The notes beneath the pieces are model-generated. The model searched no databases. It was given only the letters and a program-made list of their open reading frames with translations, and was not told the origin of the DNA. Both the position numbers and the translations under genes were made by a program. DNA of 64,000 nt from a bacterium 1xD42-67 (GTDB lineage: Bacteria; Bacillota; Clostridia; Oscillospirales; Oscillospiraceae). Below are positions 56,901 to 64,000 of the stretch, piece after piece; within the stretch, counting starts at the first letter, position 1, and every line of letters begins with the position of its first letter. Location: the NCBI GenBank assembly GCA_003612335.1, contig RAYO01000019.1, positions 21,313 to 85,312 of the forward strand. The letters run 5' to 3'.

Positions 56901-57442
56901 AGGGAGATCCTTCTTTCTGATAGAGTGGCAGGGACGGACTGGTCCCGATGGCCGATGTAGTACTGGGTCACGCGGTGAGAGATGGCGGGATAGGGGTGGA
57001 GCAGCTCCAGGGCCCGCTCCGGAGGCACCCAGAGGGCCTGGTCCACCTCGCCGGACAGGTGGAAGTCCTGCTTGGCCACCTCGGCGATGAAGCCCACCAT
57101 CAGCATGTCCTTTTTCCCGAACCAGTAGGTCCCGGTCATGGTCAGGCCGCCCACCTTCAGGCCCAGCTCCTCCTCCACCTCCCGGGCGGCGCACTCCTCG
57201 GCGCTCTCCCCCGGTTTCATATATCCGGAGACCAGGTTGTGATACTGAGCGGAGATGTAGCGCTGGCGGAGCAGGGCCACTTCTCCCGCCCGGCTGTCTG
57301 CTGCCAGGGCGATGATGCAGGTGGAGAACATGGGGAACAGGGGCAGCTCGCAGGTGGTGCACCAGGGGACCAGGCCCTCGTCGCCGATCTCCCTGGGGAC
57401 GGTCTTGCTCCCGCAGTGGGGACAGTATCGAAATTCCATCAT
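56897..57442 (-). CDS. Nudix hydrolase, NAD+ diphosphatase-like
   Basis: The 181-residue protein starts with a zinc ribbon (FRYCPHCGSKTV, PWCTTCEL) like NudC. It carries the Nudix box GYMKPGESAEECAAREVEEELGL, which matches Gx5Ex7REUXEExGU. The zinc ribbon and short length indicate a NADH pyrophosphatase-type enzyme, but the SQPWPFPxS motif of NudC is absent, so the substrate is uncertain. Confidence 0.85.
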   Translation of the reverse strand: MMEFRYCPHCGSKTVPREIGDEGLVPWCTTCELPLFPMFSTCIIALAADSRAGEVALLRQRYISAQYHNLVSGYMKPGESAEECAAREVEEELGLKVGGLTMTGTYWFGKKDMLMVGFIAEVAKQDFHLSGEVDQALWVPPERALELLHPYPAISHRVTQYYIGHRDQSVPATLSERRISL

Positions 57443-57461
57443 CTATCAGCTCCTATCGTCC

Positions 57462-58220
57462 TTAGATATCCAGCTCCAGCAGTACCGGACAGTGATCGCT
57501 GCCTTCTACGTCGGCCAGGATCTCTGCCCGGCGGATCTTGTCCCGCAGACGGTCGGAGACGATGAAGTAGTCGATCCGCCACCCGGCGTTGTTCTTCCGG
57601 GCGCTGAAGCGGTAGGACCACCAGGAGTAGGCCCCTTCCCGGTCGGGCCAGAGGTATCGGAATGTGTCGGTGAAGCCGGAGGATAGGAGGATGGTCATCT
57701 TCTCCCGCTCCTGGTCGGAAAAGCCGGCGTTCCCCCGGTTGGTCTTGGGGTTCTTCAGGTCGATCTCCTGGTGGGCCACGTTCAGATCGCCGCAGTAGAT
57801 CACCGGCTTGGTCTTGTCCAGAGAGATCAGATAGTCCCGCAGATCGTCCTCCCACTCCATGCGGTAGTCCAGCCGCTTGAGCCCGTCCTGGGCGTTGGGC
57901 GTGTAGCAGCAGACCAGGTAGAACTGTTCATATTCCAAGGTGATCAGCCGTCCCTCGTGGTCGTGCTCGTCCATGTCCATGCCGTAGGCTGCGGCGATGG
58001 GAGGGTGAGGGGTGAAGACAGCGGTGCCGGAATAGCCCTTTTTCTCGGCAGAGCTCCAGAACTCGTGGATATCCTCCCCCAGGGGGACGTCCGCCTGTCC
58101 CTGTTCCATCTTGGTCTCCTGGAGACAGAGGAAGTCGGGCTCACGTTCCTGGTAGAAGTCCAGGAAGCCTTTTTTCATGCAGGCCCGCAGGCCGTTCACG
58201 TTCCAGGAGATGAATACCAT
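57462..58220 (-). CDS. xth: Exodeoxyribonuclease III / AP endonuclease
   Basis: The 252-residue enzyme shows the ExoIII motifs: FISWNVNGLRAC (metal Asn), LQETKM (Glu), GYSGTAVFT, VCCYTPNAQ, VIYCGDLNVAHQEIDL (Asp-Asn), AYSWWSY, GWRIDYFIVS and EGSDHCPV (Asp-His). It cleaves abasic sites in base excision repair. It begins a minus-strand run of xth, Nudix, metF and others. Confidence 0.95.
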   Translation of the reverse strand: MVFISWNVNGLRACMKKGFLDFYQEREPDFLCLQETKMEQGQADVPLGEDIHEFWSSAEKKGYSGTAVFTPHPPIAAAYGMDMDEHDHEGRLITLEYEQFYLVCCYTPNAQDGLKRLDYRMEWEDDLRDYLISLDKTKPVIYCGDLNVAHQEIDLKNPKTNRGNAGFSDQEREKMTILLSSGFTDTFRYLWPDREGAYSWWSYRFSARKNNAGWRIDYFIVSDRLRDKIRRAEILADVEGSDHCPVLLELDI

Positions 58221-58838
58221 ATCAAACGCTCCTTCCGGCGGACGCTCCGCTGGTTTTTCATATTATACGCCGGCCTGGCCGGTTTTTCAACCGGGTATGG
58301 GTAAAAAAATGCCTGCCTGGAGAGGCAGGGAGGGGGCGAGGAAGGTCCGGCAGACGGCGGGACCGGCTGGAGGAAAGAGGGGAGACGGTCCCCATACCGT
58401 CAGACAGATGGGGGAGGAAAGGGGCGGGGAAGATGTGGAAGAGCTGCCCCGGGCCGGGATAGGGGACCTCTGTGCTCCGAAAATGGGCAAAGGGTGGATC
58501 TGTCATATAAATGTAAAAATATGTAAAGTTTGTCGAAAAATATCCTAATTTGGAGAGAAATATACCAATTATTTCCAATATTTGGCTTGAATATCTTGTA
58601 AAAATATGATAGATTATATGTGGTCAGTCGAAATGGACCGGCTCAGCACGAAGTCTGGACCGTTTATTGGCCGATATTATGAGGGAATGCCTCTGATTCT
58701 TGGGATAAAATGGGTATCGTGCGGCTCGCCGTCTGAAGGCCTCGAAGATCGTGGGGGGATCGGAGGGGCCGGAGCGGAGAGCGTCCAAACAGAGAGCAGG
58801 GGATGAGAGACAGGACCTGAAAAGAAAGGAGAATGTTT
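58221..58838 (+). promoter_or_regulatory. Upstream region of spo0A with 0A-box-like sites and promoter
   Basis: The first 280 nt contain no gene, only short GC-rich hairpins. From 58,500 the sequence turns AT-rich. TTTGTCGAAAAA (58529-58540) matches the Spo0A box TGTCGAA, and AGTCGAAA (58626-58633) is a second, weaker match. TTGGCT (58582-58587) and TATGAT (58605-58610) with a 17-bp spacer form a sigma-A-like promoter between them. The start codon follows after a 220-nt leader. Autoregulation by Spo0A is the likely reading. Confidence 0.65.
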
Positions 58839-59600
58839 ATGGAGATGATCAAACGGATCTTGGTCGCGGATACCGGCGTCGAGTTCCGCAGGGGACTGAT
58901 CCGCGCTCTGACAGAGGACACCGGGCTCCAGGTCGTGGGGGAGACGGGAGACGGTGCGGAGCTGCTGCGCATGGCGCGGGAGCGGAAGCCTGACGCAGTG
59001 ATCATGGAGATGGTGCTCACGGGGATGGACGGTCTGGATGTCCTGGATGAGCTGGCCCGTCTGAAAGACCGCCCCAAGGTGCTGATCTTGTCCAGCTACA
59101 TCAAGGGCAACGTGGTGGACGCGGCAGCGGCCAAGGGAGCGGACTTCTATATGACCAAGCCCTGCCGGACATCCGCTGTGGGGGAGCGGCTGCGGCAGGT
59201 GATGGCCCCGGGCGGGCTGGAGCCGGAGCGGGATGAGGGCCCCAGCCTGGAGAGCCAGGTGACGGCGATCATCCATGAGGTAGGGGTCCCGGCCCACATC
59301 AAGGGCTATCAGTACCTGCGGGAGGCTATCATCATCGCGGTGAACGATATGGATGTGATCAACGCGGTGACCAAGGTGCTCTATCCCGAGGTGGCCAAGC
59401 GGTTCGGCACCACTGCCAGCCGGGTAGAGCGGGCGATCCGCCATGCCATCGAGGTCGCCTGGGACCGGGGGGATCTGGAGACGCTGCAAAAATACTTCGG
59501 CTACACCGTCTCCAACGCCAAAGGCAAGCCCACCAACTCAGAGTTCATCGCCATGATCGCCGACCGGCTCCAGCTGGAACGGCGAAAAAGAGTGCAGTGA
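58839..59600 (+). CDS. spo0A: Spo0A-family sporulation response regulator with Glu at the phosphoacceptor site
   Basis: ATG 58839 is chosen over 58833 because AAAGGAG ends 7 nt upstream. The 253-residue protein has a receiver domain and a highly conserved Spo0A_C domain ([28 protein letters not shown], [16 protein letters not shown] and [21 protein letters not shown]). The receiver is degenerate: the phosphoacceptor Asp is Glu57 (DAVIMEMVL), the acidic pair near residue 11 is reduced to one Asp (ADTG), while Ser85/86 and Lys107 remain. It may be phosphorylation-independent or a paralogue. Confidence 0.9.
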   Translation: MEMIKRILVADTGVEFRRGLIRALTEDTGLQVVGETGDGAELLRMARERKPDAVIMEMVLTGMDGLDVLDELARLKDRPKVLILSSYIKGNVVDAAAAKGADFYMTKPCRTSAVGERLRQVMAPGGLEPERDEGPSLESQVTAIIHEVGVPAHIKGYQYLREAIIIAVNDMDVINAVTKVLYPEVAKRFGTTASRVERAIRHAIEVAWDRGDLETLQKYFGYTVSNAKGKPTNSEFIAMIADRLQLERRKRVQ

Positions 59601-59707
59601 CCCTTGCCTTTCCCTGGGGGGTGTGCTATCATCAGTATAGCCCTCATGTGGCGGGAAGATCGTCGGAACTTGACGAGAGACGATGAAAAAGAAAGGCGGC
59701 GTCATCT

Positions 59708-59950
59708 ATGACCATCCAGTATGCTCCAAAGGGGACCTGTTCCAGGGCTTTCCAGATCGAAGTGGAGGAGGGGACGATCCAGTCCGTCCAGGTGATCGGA
59801 GGGTGTGACGGCAACCTCAAGGGGCTGTCCTCGCTGCTGAAGGGGATGAAGGTGGAAGAGGCCATCCAGCGCATGGAGGGAATCCGCTGCGGCGGGAAGC
59901 CCACCTCCTGCCCGGATCAGCTGGCCCAAGCACTGAAGACCGCACTGTGA
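59708..59950 (+). CDS. TSCPD-domain protein (TIGR03905 family)
   Basis: The 80-residue protein has MTIQYAPKGTCSRAFQIEV, IQSVQVIGGCDGNLKGLSSLL and the signature GIRCGGKPTSCPDQLAQAL, with cysteines that may bind metal or a cluster. The family is common in clostridia; TSCPD domains also end vitamin B12-dependent ribonucleotide reductases. Function is unknown. Confidence 0.92.
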   Translation: MTIQYAPKGTCSRAFQIEVEEGTIQSVQVIGGCDGNLKGLSSLLKGMKVEEAIQRMEGIRCGGKPTSCPDQLAQALKTAL

Positions 59951-59958
59951 ACATGGAG

Positions 59959-59990
59959 AGCGCCCGGGACCGGTCTAGTCCCGGGCGCTT
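59959..59990. terminator. Terminator hairpin between the TSCPD gene and the glyoxalase gene
   Basis: A perfect 12-bp GC-rich stem (59959-59970 with 59978-59989) lies between the converging genes; the T tract is short. Confidence 0.7.
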
Positions 59991-60009
59991 CGAATCCCTG
60001 CCGCCTCTG

Positions 60010-60375
60010 TTACGCCGGTACGATCTCGATCCAGTAGCCGTCCGGGTCGGCGATGAAGTAGATCCCCATAGCGGGGTTCTCGAAGCAGATGCAGCCCATC
60101 TCCTTGTGTTTGGCATGGAGGGCGTCGTAGCTGCTGGTGTGGAAGGCGAGGTGGAACTCGCATTCCCCCAGATCGTAGGGCTCCTTCCGGTCCCGGAGCC
60201 AGGTCAGCTCCAGCTGGAAGGGAGAGCTGGCCTCGTCCTCCAGGAAGACCAGCTTGAAGGAGCCGTCCTCCGCCTCCTTCTCCCGCACCGGGGACAGGCC
60301 CAGGGCCTCGCGGTAGAAGGCCAGGCTCCGGTCCAGGTCCAGGACATTGAAATTGAAATGGTAGAATGTGGTCAT
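60010..60375 (-). CDS. VOC/glyoxalase-fold protein
   Basis: The 121-residue protein has FYHFNFNVLDLDRSLAFYREALGL, LELTWL, EFHLAFHTSSYDALHAKHKEMG and YFIADPDGYWIEIV. Metal-binding His and Glu positions of lactoylglutathione lyase (GloA) are largely present. It might detoxify methylglyoxal, but family assignments in this fold are broad. It follows the ClC gene on the same strand by 37 nt. Confidence 0.85.
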   Translation of the reverse strand: MTTFYHFNFNVLDLDRSLAFYREALGLSPVREKEAEDGSFKLVFLEDEASSPFQLELTWLRDRKEPYDLGECEFHLAFHTSSYDALHAKHKEMGCICFENPAMGIYFIADPDGYWIEIVPA

Positions 60376-60412
60376 AACGGTCCCTCCTGATAGATGATGT
60401 TCGGATCTGTGA

Positions 60413-61672
60413 TCAATCCGCTTTTTTGTCCACCCACTCGGGCTTGAATTTGGAGTAGATGATCTTTTGCTCGCTGTACAGCCCGTGGTAGCCGGACAGC
60501 ATGTAGGACGCCCCGCAGCACAGAGCGTATAGGGGAAGGCCCTCCCCGCCGAAGAGCTCGAAGGCCAGGAGGATGGAACTGAGGGGACAGTTGGTGGCCC
60601 CGCAGAACACCGCGGCCATGCCCAGCGCGCCGGAGAAGCTGTGGGGCAGGCCCAGCATGGGCCCCGCCCAGGTGCCGAAGGCACAGCCGGTGAAGAGGAC
60701 GGGAACGATCTCACCTCCCCGGAACCCCGCTCCCAAGGTGAGGGCGGTGAAGAGGATCTTGAGCAGGAAGGCCTCTGGGATCGTGTCTCCCGCCAGCATC
60801 CGGCGGATGACAGCGTCCCCCGCGCCGTTGTAGGTCTGGTCCCCTGCCAGCAGGGTGAGCCCCAGCACCAGGGCCCCTCCGGCCGCTGCCCGGATCAGGG
60901 GGCCGGGCAGGTATCGGGCGTAGAGCCTGGGGGCGGCGTGCATCATCTTGCAGAAGAAAACAGACAGCACCGCGCACAGCACCCCCAGGATGGACACCTG
61001 GAGGATGGGCAGCAGCTCCAGGTCCAGCGCGTCATGGACAGGATAGCCATGGATGGCGTGGAGGCCGAAGGCGTGGGCCACCAGGGCCGCTGTGTAGGAG
61101 GACAGCAGGCAGGGCACCATAGCGGCATAATACATCCGCCCCACAGTGACCACCTCCATGGCGAAGAGGGCGGCGGTGAGGGGGGTGCCGAAGAGAGCGG
61201 AGAAGGCGGCGGCCATGCCGCACATCACCACGATCCGCCCGTCGTGCTGGTCCAGGCGCAGCTTGCGGCCCACATAGGCGGACAGAGAGGCCCCCAGCTG
61301 GAGGGCTGCGCCCTCCCGTCCGGCGGAGCCCCCCACCAGGTGGGTGAGGATGGTGGACAGGAAGATCAGCGGTGCGGTGCGCAGCTTCAGCCGCTCCGCG
61401 TCCCGCACGGCCACCAGCACCAGGTTGGTGCCCCGGTCCTTCTCCATCCCGCAGACACGGTACAGCAGCACGATGGACATGCCCCCCAGGGGCAGCAGCC
61501 AGACGATCCAGGGCCGCTCTCCCCGCAGCTCCGCAGCCAGGTCGATGCCCAGGTGGAAGGCGACGGCCACCAGGCCCACGATGGCGCCGATCAGGCAGGA
61601 GTACAGCGTCCATTTTAGGAAGGTGAGCCCCTCCCAGATGTGTCCCAGGGCCCGTTCAGACAGACGCGGCAT
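60413..61672 (-). CDS. ClC-family chloride/fluoride transporter
   Basis: The 419-residue membrane protein has about ten hydrophobic segments and the ClC signature GGSAGREGAALQLGASLSAYVG, followed by GMAAAFSALFGTPLTAALFAME (conserved Glu) and GFRGGEIVPVLFTGCAFGTWAG. Of the conserved anion-binding loops, the GREGP-type Pro is Ala here and the GxFxP loop is altered, as in the fluoride-specific clade. No CBS domain follows. It may be a proton-coupled anion antiporter. The substrate is not certain. Confidence 0.88.
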   Translation of the reverse strand: MPRLSERALGHIWEGLTFLKWTLYSCLIGAIVGLVAVAFHLGIDLAAELRGERPWIVWLLPLGGMSIVLLYRVCGMEKDRGTNLVLVAVRDAERLKLRTAPLIFLSTILTHLVGGSAGREGAALQLGASLSAYVGRKLRLDQHDGRIVVMCGMAAAFSALFGTPLTAALFAMEVVTVGRMYYAAMVPCLLSSYTAALVAHAFGLHAIHGYPVHDALDLELLPILQVSILGVLCAVLSVFFCKMMHAAPRLYARYLPGPLIRAAAGGALVLGLTLLAGDQTYNGAGDAVIRRMLAGDTIPEAFLLKILFTALTLGAGFRGGEIVPVLFTGCAFGTWAGPMLGLPHSFSGALGMAAVFCGATNCPLSSILLAFELFGGEGLPLYALCCGASYMLSGYHGLYSEQKIIYSKFKPEWVDKKAD

Positions 61673-61803
61673 ATCAGATCCCCTCTCTCCCGGGGCGCGC
61701 CAGCCCCGTCAAAGGATATAAAGGATATAGTTGGAGTATATCATATCCGGAGGGATCTTGCACCCCCCAAGATCGATTTTCTCATGAAAAAAGATACAGC
61801 CTC

Positions 61804-61832
61804 TTGCTATGTCCTGCGCTTTGTGCTATGAT
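61804..61832 (+). promoter_or_regulatory. Sigma-A promoter of the CorC-like gene
   Basis: TTGCTA (61804-61809) and TATGAT (61827-61832) are 17 bp apart, 47 nt before the GTG start. Confidence 0.7.
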
Positions 61833-61879
61833 GCAGACATATCGGTCTGTCTCTATGCCTTGATAAGGAGGTCGTTCCC

Positions 61880-62788
61880 GTGCCTGAGGGCCCAATATGG
61901 CTGATCCTTTTGATCGTCAGCCTGTGCATCAATATCCTCCAGCTGTTCCGGCGGCCTGTCATGCGGCTGCTGCGGCGGGAGGGCGGCGTGTCTGAGGACA
62001 ACATCATGGCGATGGTGGAGGAGGGCGAGGAGTCCGGCGCCATCCAGAGCAATGAGAAGGAGTTCATCGAGAACGTCTTGGAATTCGACAGCATGACGGC
62101 CAAGGACGTGATGATCCACCGCACCGACATGGTCACCCTGTCTCTGGACGCGGAGGAGGAGGAGATCCTGGACGCGATCCGCCAGTCGGGGCTGTCCCGT
62201 TTCCCGGTGTATGGGGAGGATATCGACGATATCCTGGGGATCCTGTCCACCCGGGAGTATCTGCTCAGCTTTCGGGATCCCGCCCCCAAGCCCATCCAGG
62301 AGCTGCTGCGCCCGGCCTACTTCGTCCCGGAGACGGTGGCGGCCGATGTGCTCTTCCGGGACATGCAGGGCAAGAAGACCCATCTGGCCCTGGTGGTGGA
62401 CGAGTACGGCGGCACCAGCGGTCTGGTCACCCTGGAAGACCTGCTGGAGGAGCTGGTGGGCAATATCTACGACGAGTTCGACCCCCAGGAGGAGCAGGAG
62501 ATCATCCATCTGGAGGGCGGGCGCTGGCGGGTGTCCGGCTCCGCCGACCTGGAGGAGCTGGCCGAGGCCATGGGCTTCGACCTGCCTGAGGACGAGGAAC
62601 GGGATTATGACACTCTGGGGGGGCTGGTCTTCTCGCAGCTGTCGGTGATCCCGGAGGACGGCAGCCGCCCGGTGGTGGAGGCTCTGGGCCTCCAGATCCA
62701 GGTGGAGGAGCTGTGTGACCGGAGGGTGGAGTGGGCCCTGGTGGAGATGTTGGGCCCTGCCCCGGAGGGGGAACCGGAGGATCTCTGA
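61880..62788 (+). CDS. Hemolysin-family CBS-domain protein (CorC/TlyC-like, without DUF21)
   Basis: The GTG start at 61880 follows AAGGAGGTC. The 302-residue protein has one N-terminal hydrophobic helix (PIWLILLIVSLCINILQLF), the linker EFIENVLEFDSMTAKDVMIHRTDM, a CBS pair (DAIRQSGLSRFPVYGEDIDDILGIL; MQGKKTHLALVVDEYGGTSGLVTLEDLLEELVGNIYDEFD) and a CorC_HlyC domain. The four-helix DUF21 module of CNNM-like transporters is missing. A role in Mg or Co handling is inferred from the family. Confidence 0.88.
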   Translation: MPEGPIWLILLIVSLCINILQLFRRPVMRLLRREGGVSEDNIMAMVEEGEESGAIQSNEKEFIENVLEFDSMTAKDVMIHRTDMVTLSLDAEEEEILDAIRQSGLSRFPVYGEDIDDILGILSTREYLLSFRDPAPKPIQELLRPAYFVPETVAADVLFRDMQGKKTHLALVVDEYGGTSGLVTLEDLLEELVGNIYDEFDPQEEQEIIHLEGGRWRVSGSADLEELAEAMGFDLPEDEERDYDTLGGLVFSQLSVIPEDGSRPVVEALGLQIQVEELCDRRVEWALVEMLGPAPEGEPEDL

Positions 62789-62810
62789 TACATCAGATGA
62801 ACGGTACGGA

Positions 62811-62838
62811 GGGGACATCCCAAAAGGATGGCCCCTTT
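62811..62838 (+). terminator. Rho-independent terminator
   Basis: A stem with two mismatches (62811-62820 with 62826-62835) and a 5-nt A-rich loop is followed by TTTG. Confidence 0.6.
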
Positions 62839-62870
62839 GTCGTTGGAGCTGGAAAAGTTGCCGGGAGGAC

Positions 62871-62899
62871 TTGAGATCCAAGGGGGATCGTGATATACT
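62871..62899 (+). promoter_or_regulatory. Sigma-A promoter of the secreted-protein gene
   Basis: TTGAGA (62871-62876) and TATACT (62894-62899) are 17 bp apart, about 95 nt before the ATG. Confidence 0.7.
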
Positions 62900-62993
62900 C
62901 CTCCTGAACGGGTGCGCCGCGGAAAAGAAGGATGCGGCCCCTTTCCATATGGATCGAAAAAGACCTGTCGGGGCTGAAAAGGAGTTGTGAGAT

Positions 62994-64000
62994 ATGAAGC
63001 CGGAAAGGAAGCGAAGGCGTCTTTTTGCCAGCGGGATCTTGCTTTTGCTGGTGTCGCTGGCGGTCACCGTGGCGCTGGCCGATGGCAGCAGATCGGGCGG
63101 CAGTTACGCCGTCGTCGATGTCGAGAAGGTGGTGGAAGGGCTCCCGAAGGATAAATGGCCCGATGGTTTCCGATATGAGATCGTTGGGGCTTTGGACGTA
63201 TCTGGTACGGTGAGACCGGGGGAGACCGAATCGAGACGCAGCACCTCGGATGCACCTGGTGATGTCACTGTGACCGAGGATGAGGAGCAGGCCAAGGTGG
63301 ACGGCTATGCTCTGGATGTGACTTATGAGCACTATTATGAGAAGGACCGCCACACCGCTGAGGGCTCTGAGAGAAAGACCCATATCTGTGCAGAGGGCGC
63401 CAGGGTGACGATAGAAAAGTCGGACCGGCTCTGGCTGAAAAATGGCGTATTGAACGTGGAAATACCGATAGATGAGGATCCTGGCCGGTTCACCTATACA
63501 TACCATATCGAAGCGGACGGACAGGAGAGGACCTTGAAGGTCAGGGCCGGAGAGGTGGGCGCGCTGACCGGTCTGCCGAAAGGCGAGTGTGTCTTCTATG
63601 AAGATGAGGGCGTAGGCAAGGGAGCCGAGCTCAAAGCGGCAGCGGTCGCTGATGAGGCGGAAGAGGGCGAGACCTCTAAGACCGTGGAGATCGCCGCGGG
63701 GGGCAGGCTGACCATCGCCAAGCCGGCTGGAGATGCGGTCAGAGCGGCGGAGGACGGGGCGGATACCGCCTACACCTTCACGGTCACCGGGCCAGATCTG
63801 TTCGAGGAGATCGTGACGCTCTATGCCGGAGAGAGGAGCGCGGCTATCGAGATCGAAAAGACTGGCGAGTATACCATCACGGAATGTGTGGTCCCCGTTC
63901 AGCCTGAGGAGCCGGACCCACCGAAAACAGGCGAGGGCGGCAAGGTCGAGCCGGACGGCGGATCCCAGGACGAGGGCGATAAGACCGAGCCGGACGGCGG
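62994..64000 (+). CDS. Secreted acidic surface protein, N-terminal part (cut by the window end)
   Basis: ATG 62994 opens a frame that is still open at the window end after 335 codons. The N-terminus KPERKRRRLFASGILLLLVSLAVTVALA is a signal peptide with a strongly basic n-region. Beta-rich, Gly/Glu-rich extracellular modules follow. The visible C-terminal part turns into an acidic repeat (KVEPDGG, KTEPDGG) preceded by PPKTGEGG, which resembles Pro/Glu-rich linkers before sortase-type anchors. No sorting motif is seen yet. AAGGAG lies 11 nt upstream of the start. Confidence 0.75.
   Translation, partial: MKPERKRRRLFASGILLLLVSLAVTVALADGSRSGGSYAVVDVEKVVEGLPKDKWPDGFRYEIVGALDVSGTVRPGETESRRSTSDAPGDVTVTEDEEQAKVDGYALDVTYEHYYEKDRHTAEGSERKTHICAEGARVTIEKSDRLWLKNGVLNVEIPIDEDPGRFTYTYHIEADGQERTLKVRAGEVGALTGLPKGECVFYEDEGVGKGAELKAAAVADEAEEGETSKTVEIAAGGRLTIAKPAGDAVRAAEDGADTAYTFTVTGPDLFEEIVTLYAGERSAAIEIEKTGEYTITECVVPVQPEEPDPPKTGEGGKVEPDGGSQDEGDKTEPDG

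Noticed and set aside
1..64000. CRISPR arrays, rRNA and tRNA genes
   Set aside because: No regularly spaced direct repeats and no cloverleaf or rRNA-like conserved stretches were noticed when reading the sequence; a covariance-model search would be needed to exclude small RNAs.

Overview
The window comes from a moderately GC-rich, endospore-forming Firmicute, most likely a gut clostridium of the Oscillospiraceae type (Flavonifractor/Pseudoflavonifractor/Lawsonibacter-like). The basis is a sigK-type sigma factor, a Spo0A homologue, GerW, an ispH-rpsA fusion, a CarD-like regulator, and TIGR03905 and DUF4250 proteins. Placement is inference from family content; no rRNA or tRNA gene was recognised.

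The window has two parts that meet at about 36,660. Positions 37,000-64,000 are chromosomal housekeeping DNA. Positions 1-36,660 are an integrated element. The join lies inside sigK: the minus-strand ORF starting at 36,992 encodes about 111 residues of sigma-K through the region 2 sequence ending CIEN, then runs into unrelated sequence and stops at 36,564. The left part therefore looks like the right-hand end of a skin-like sigK-intervening element. Its other end, the 3' half of sigK and the expected large serine recombinase lie outside the window.

Element layout. 1-5,100 holds the end of a cysteine desulfurase gene, an XRE regulator, a SLOG protein, a Mor-like regulator and two tandem zinc-ribbon membrane proteins, the second frameshifted. 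5,250-15,140 is a DNA-metabolism and accessory block: DUF932, YqaJ-type exonuclease, DUF3846, a stand-alone BRCT protein, DUF3560, a full-length NAD-dependent DNA ligase, and many unknowns. 15,140-15,860 is a small serine resolvase with a res-like array of inverted repeats. 16,150-18,300 is an AT-rich orphan gene for a 612-residue unknown protein with its own consensus promoter. 18,380-22,480 is a mobilisation module: DUF3102 protein, VirD4/TraG coupling ATPase, MobA/MobL relaxase. 22,560-26,650 is cargo: two DUF4143 ATPases around a DUF2200-DUF1801 fusion, then a DinJ-YafQ-type toxin-antitoxin pair. 26,680-35,960 is the most unusual cargo: a PD-(D/E)XK-like protein, a beta-CASP/MBL nuclease-like protein, then a tightly packed nine-gene run with an HTH regulator, DEDDh exonuclease, a soluble protein combining MotA-like and FliG-C-like segments, a PPP-type phosphatase and an ADP-ribosylglycohydrolase, facing a convergent DUF3990 ADP-ribosyltransferase-like pair.

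Chromosomal part: an HExxH protein, nitroreductase, scpA-scpB, DUF2953, gerW, dacF-like peptidase, rluB-like synthase, an RpiR regulator, a HI0933-family flavoprotein, kptA, then HTH-cmk-plsC-ispH/rpsA in an overlapping run. Next come a CarD-like gene, two unknowns and ispD-ispF. On the minus strand follow DUF4272, DUF4250, metF, a Nudix hydrolase and exonuclease III. After these come a Spo0A with a Glu in place of the phosphoacceptor Asp, a TSCPD protein, a glyoxalase-fold protein, a ClC transporter, a CorC-like CBS protein and a secreted acidic protein cut by the window edge.

Strong sigma-A-like promoters (17-bp spacers) and U-tailed hairpins divide most transcription units. All functional statements rest on motif and family recognition by eye; no database search was run.
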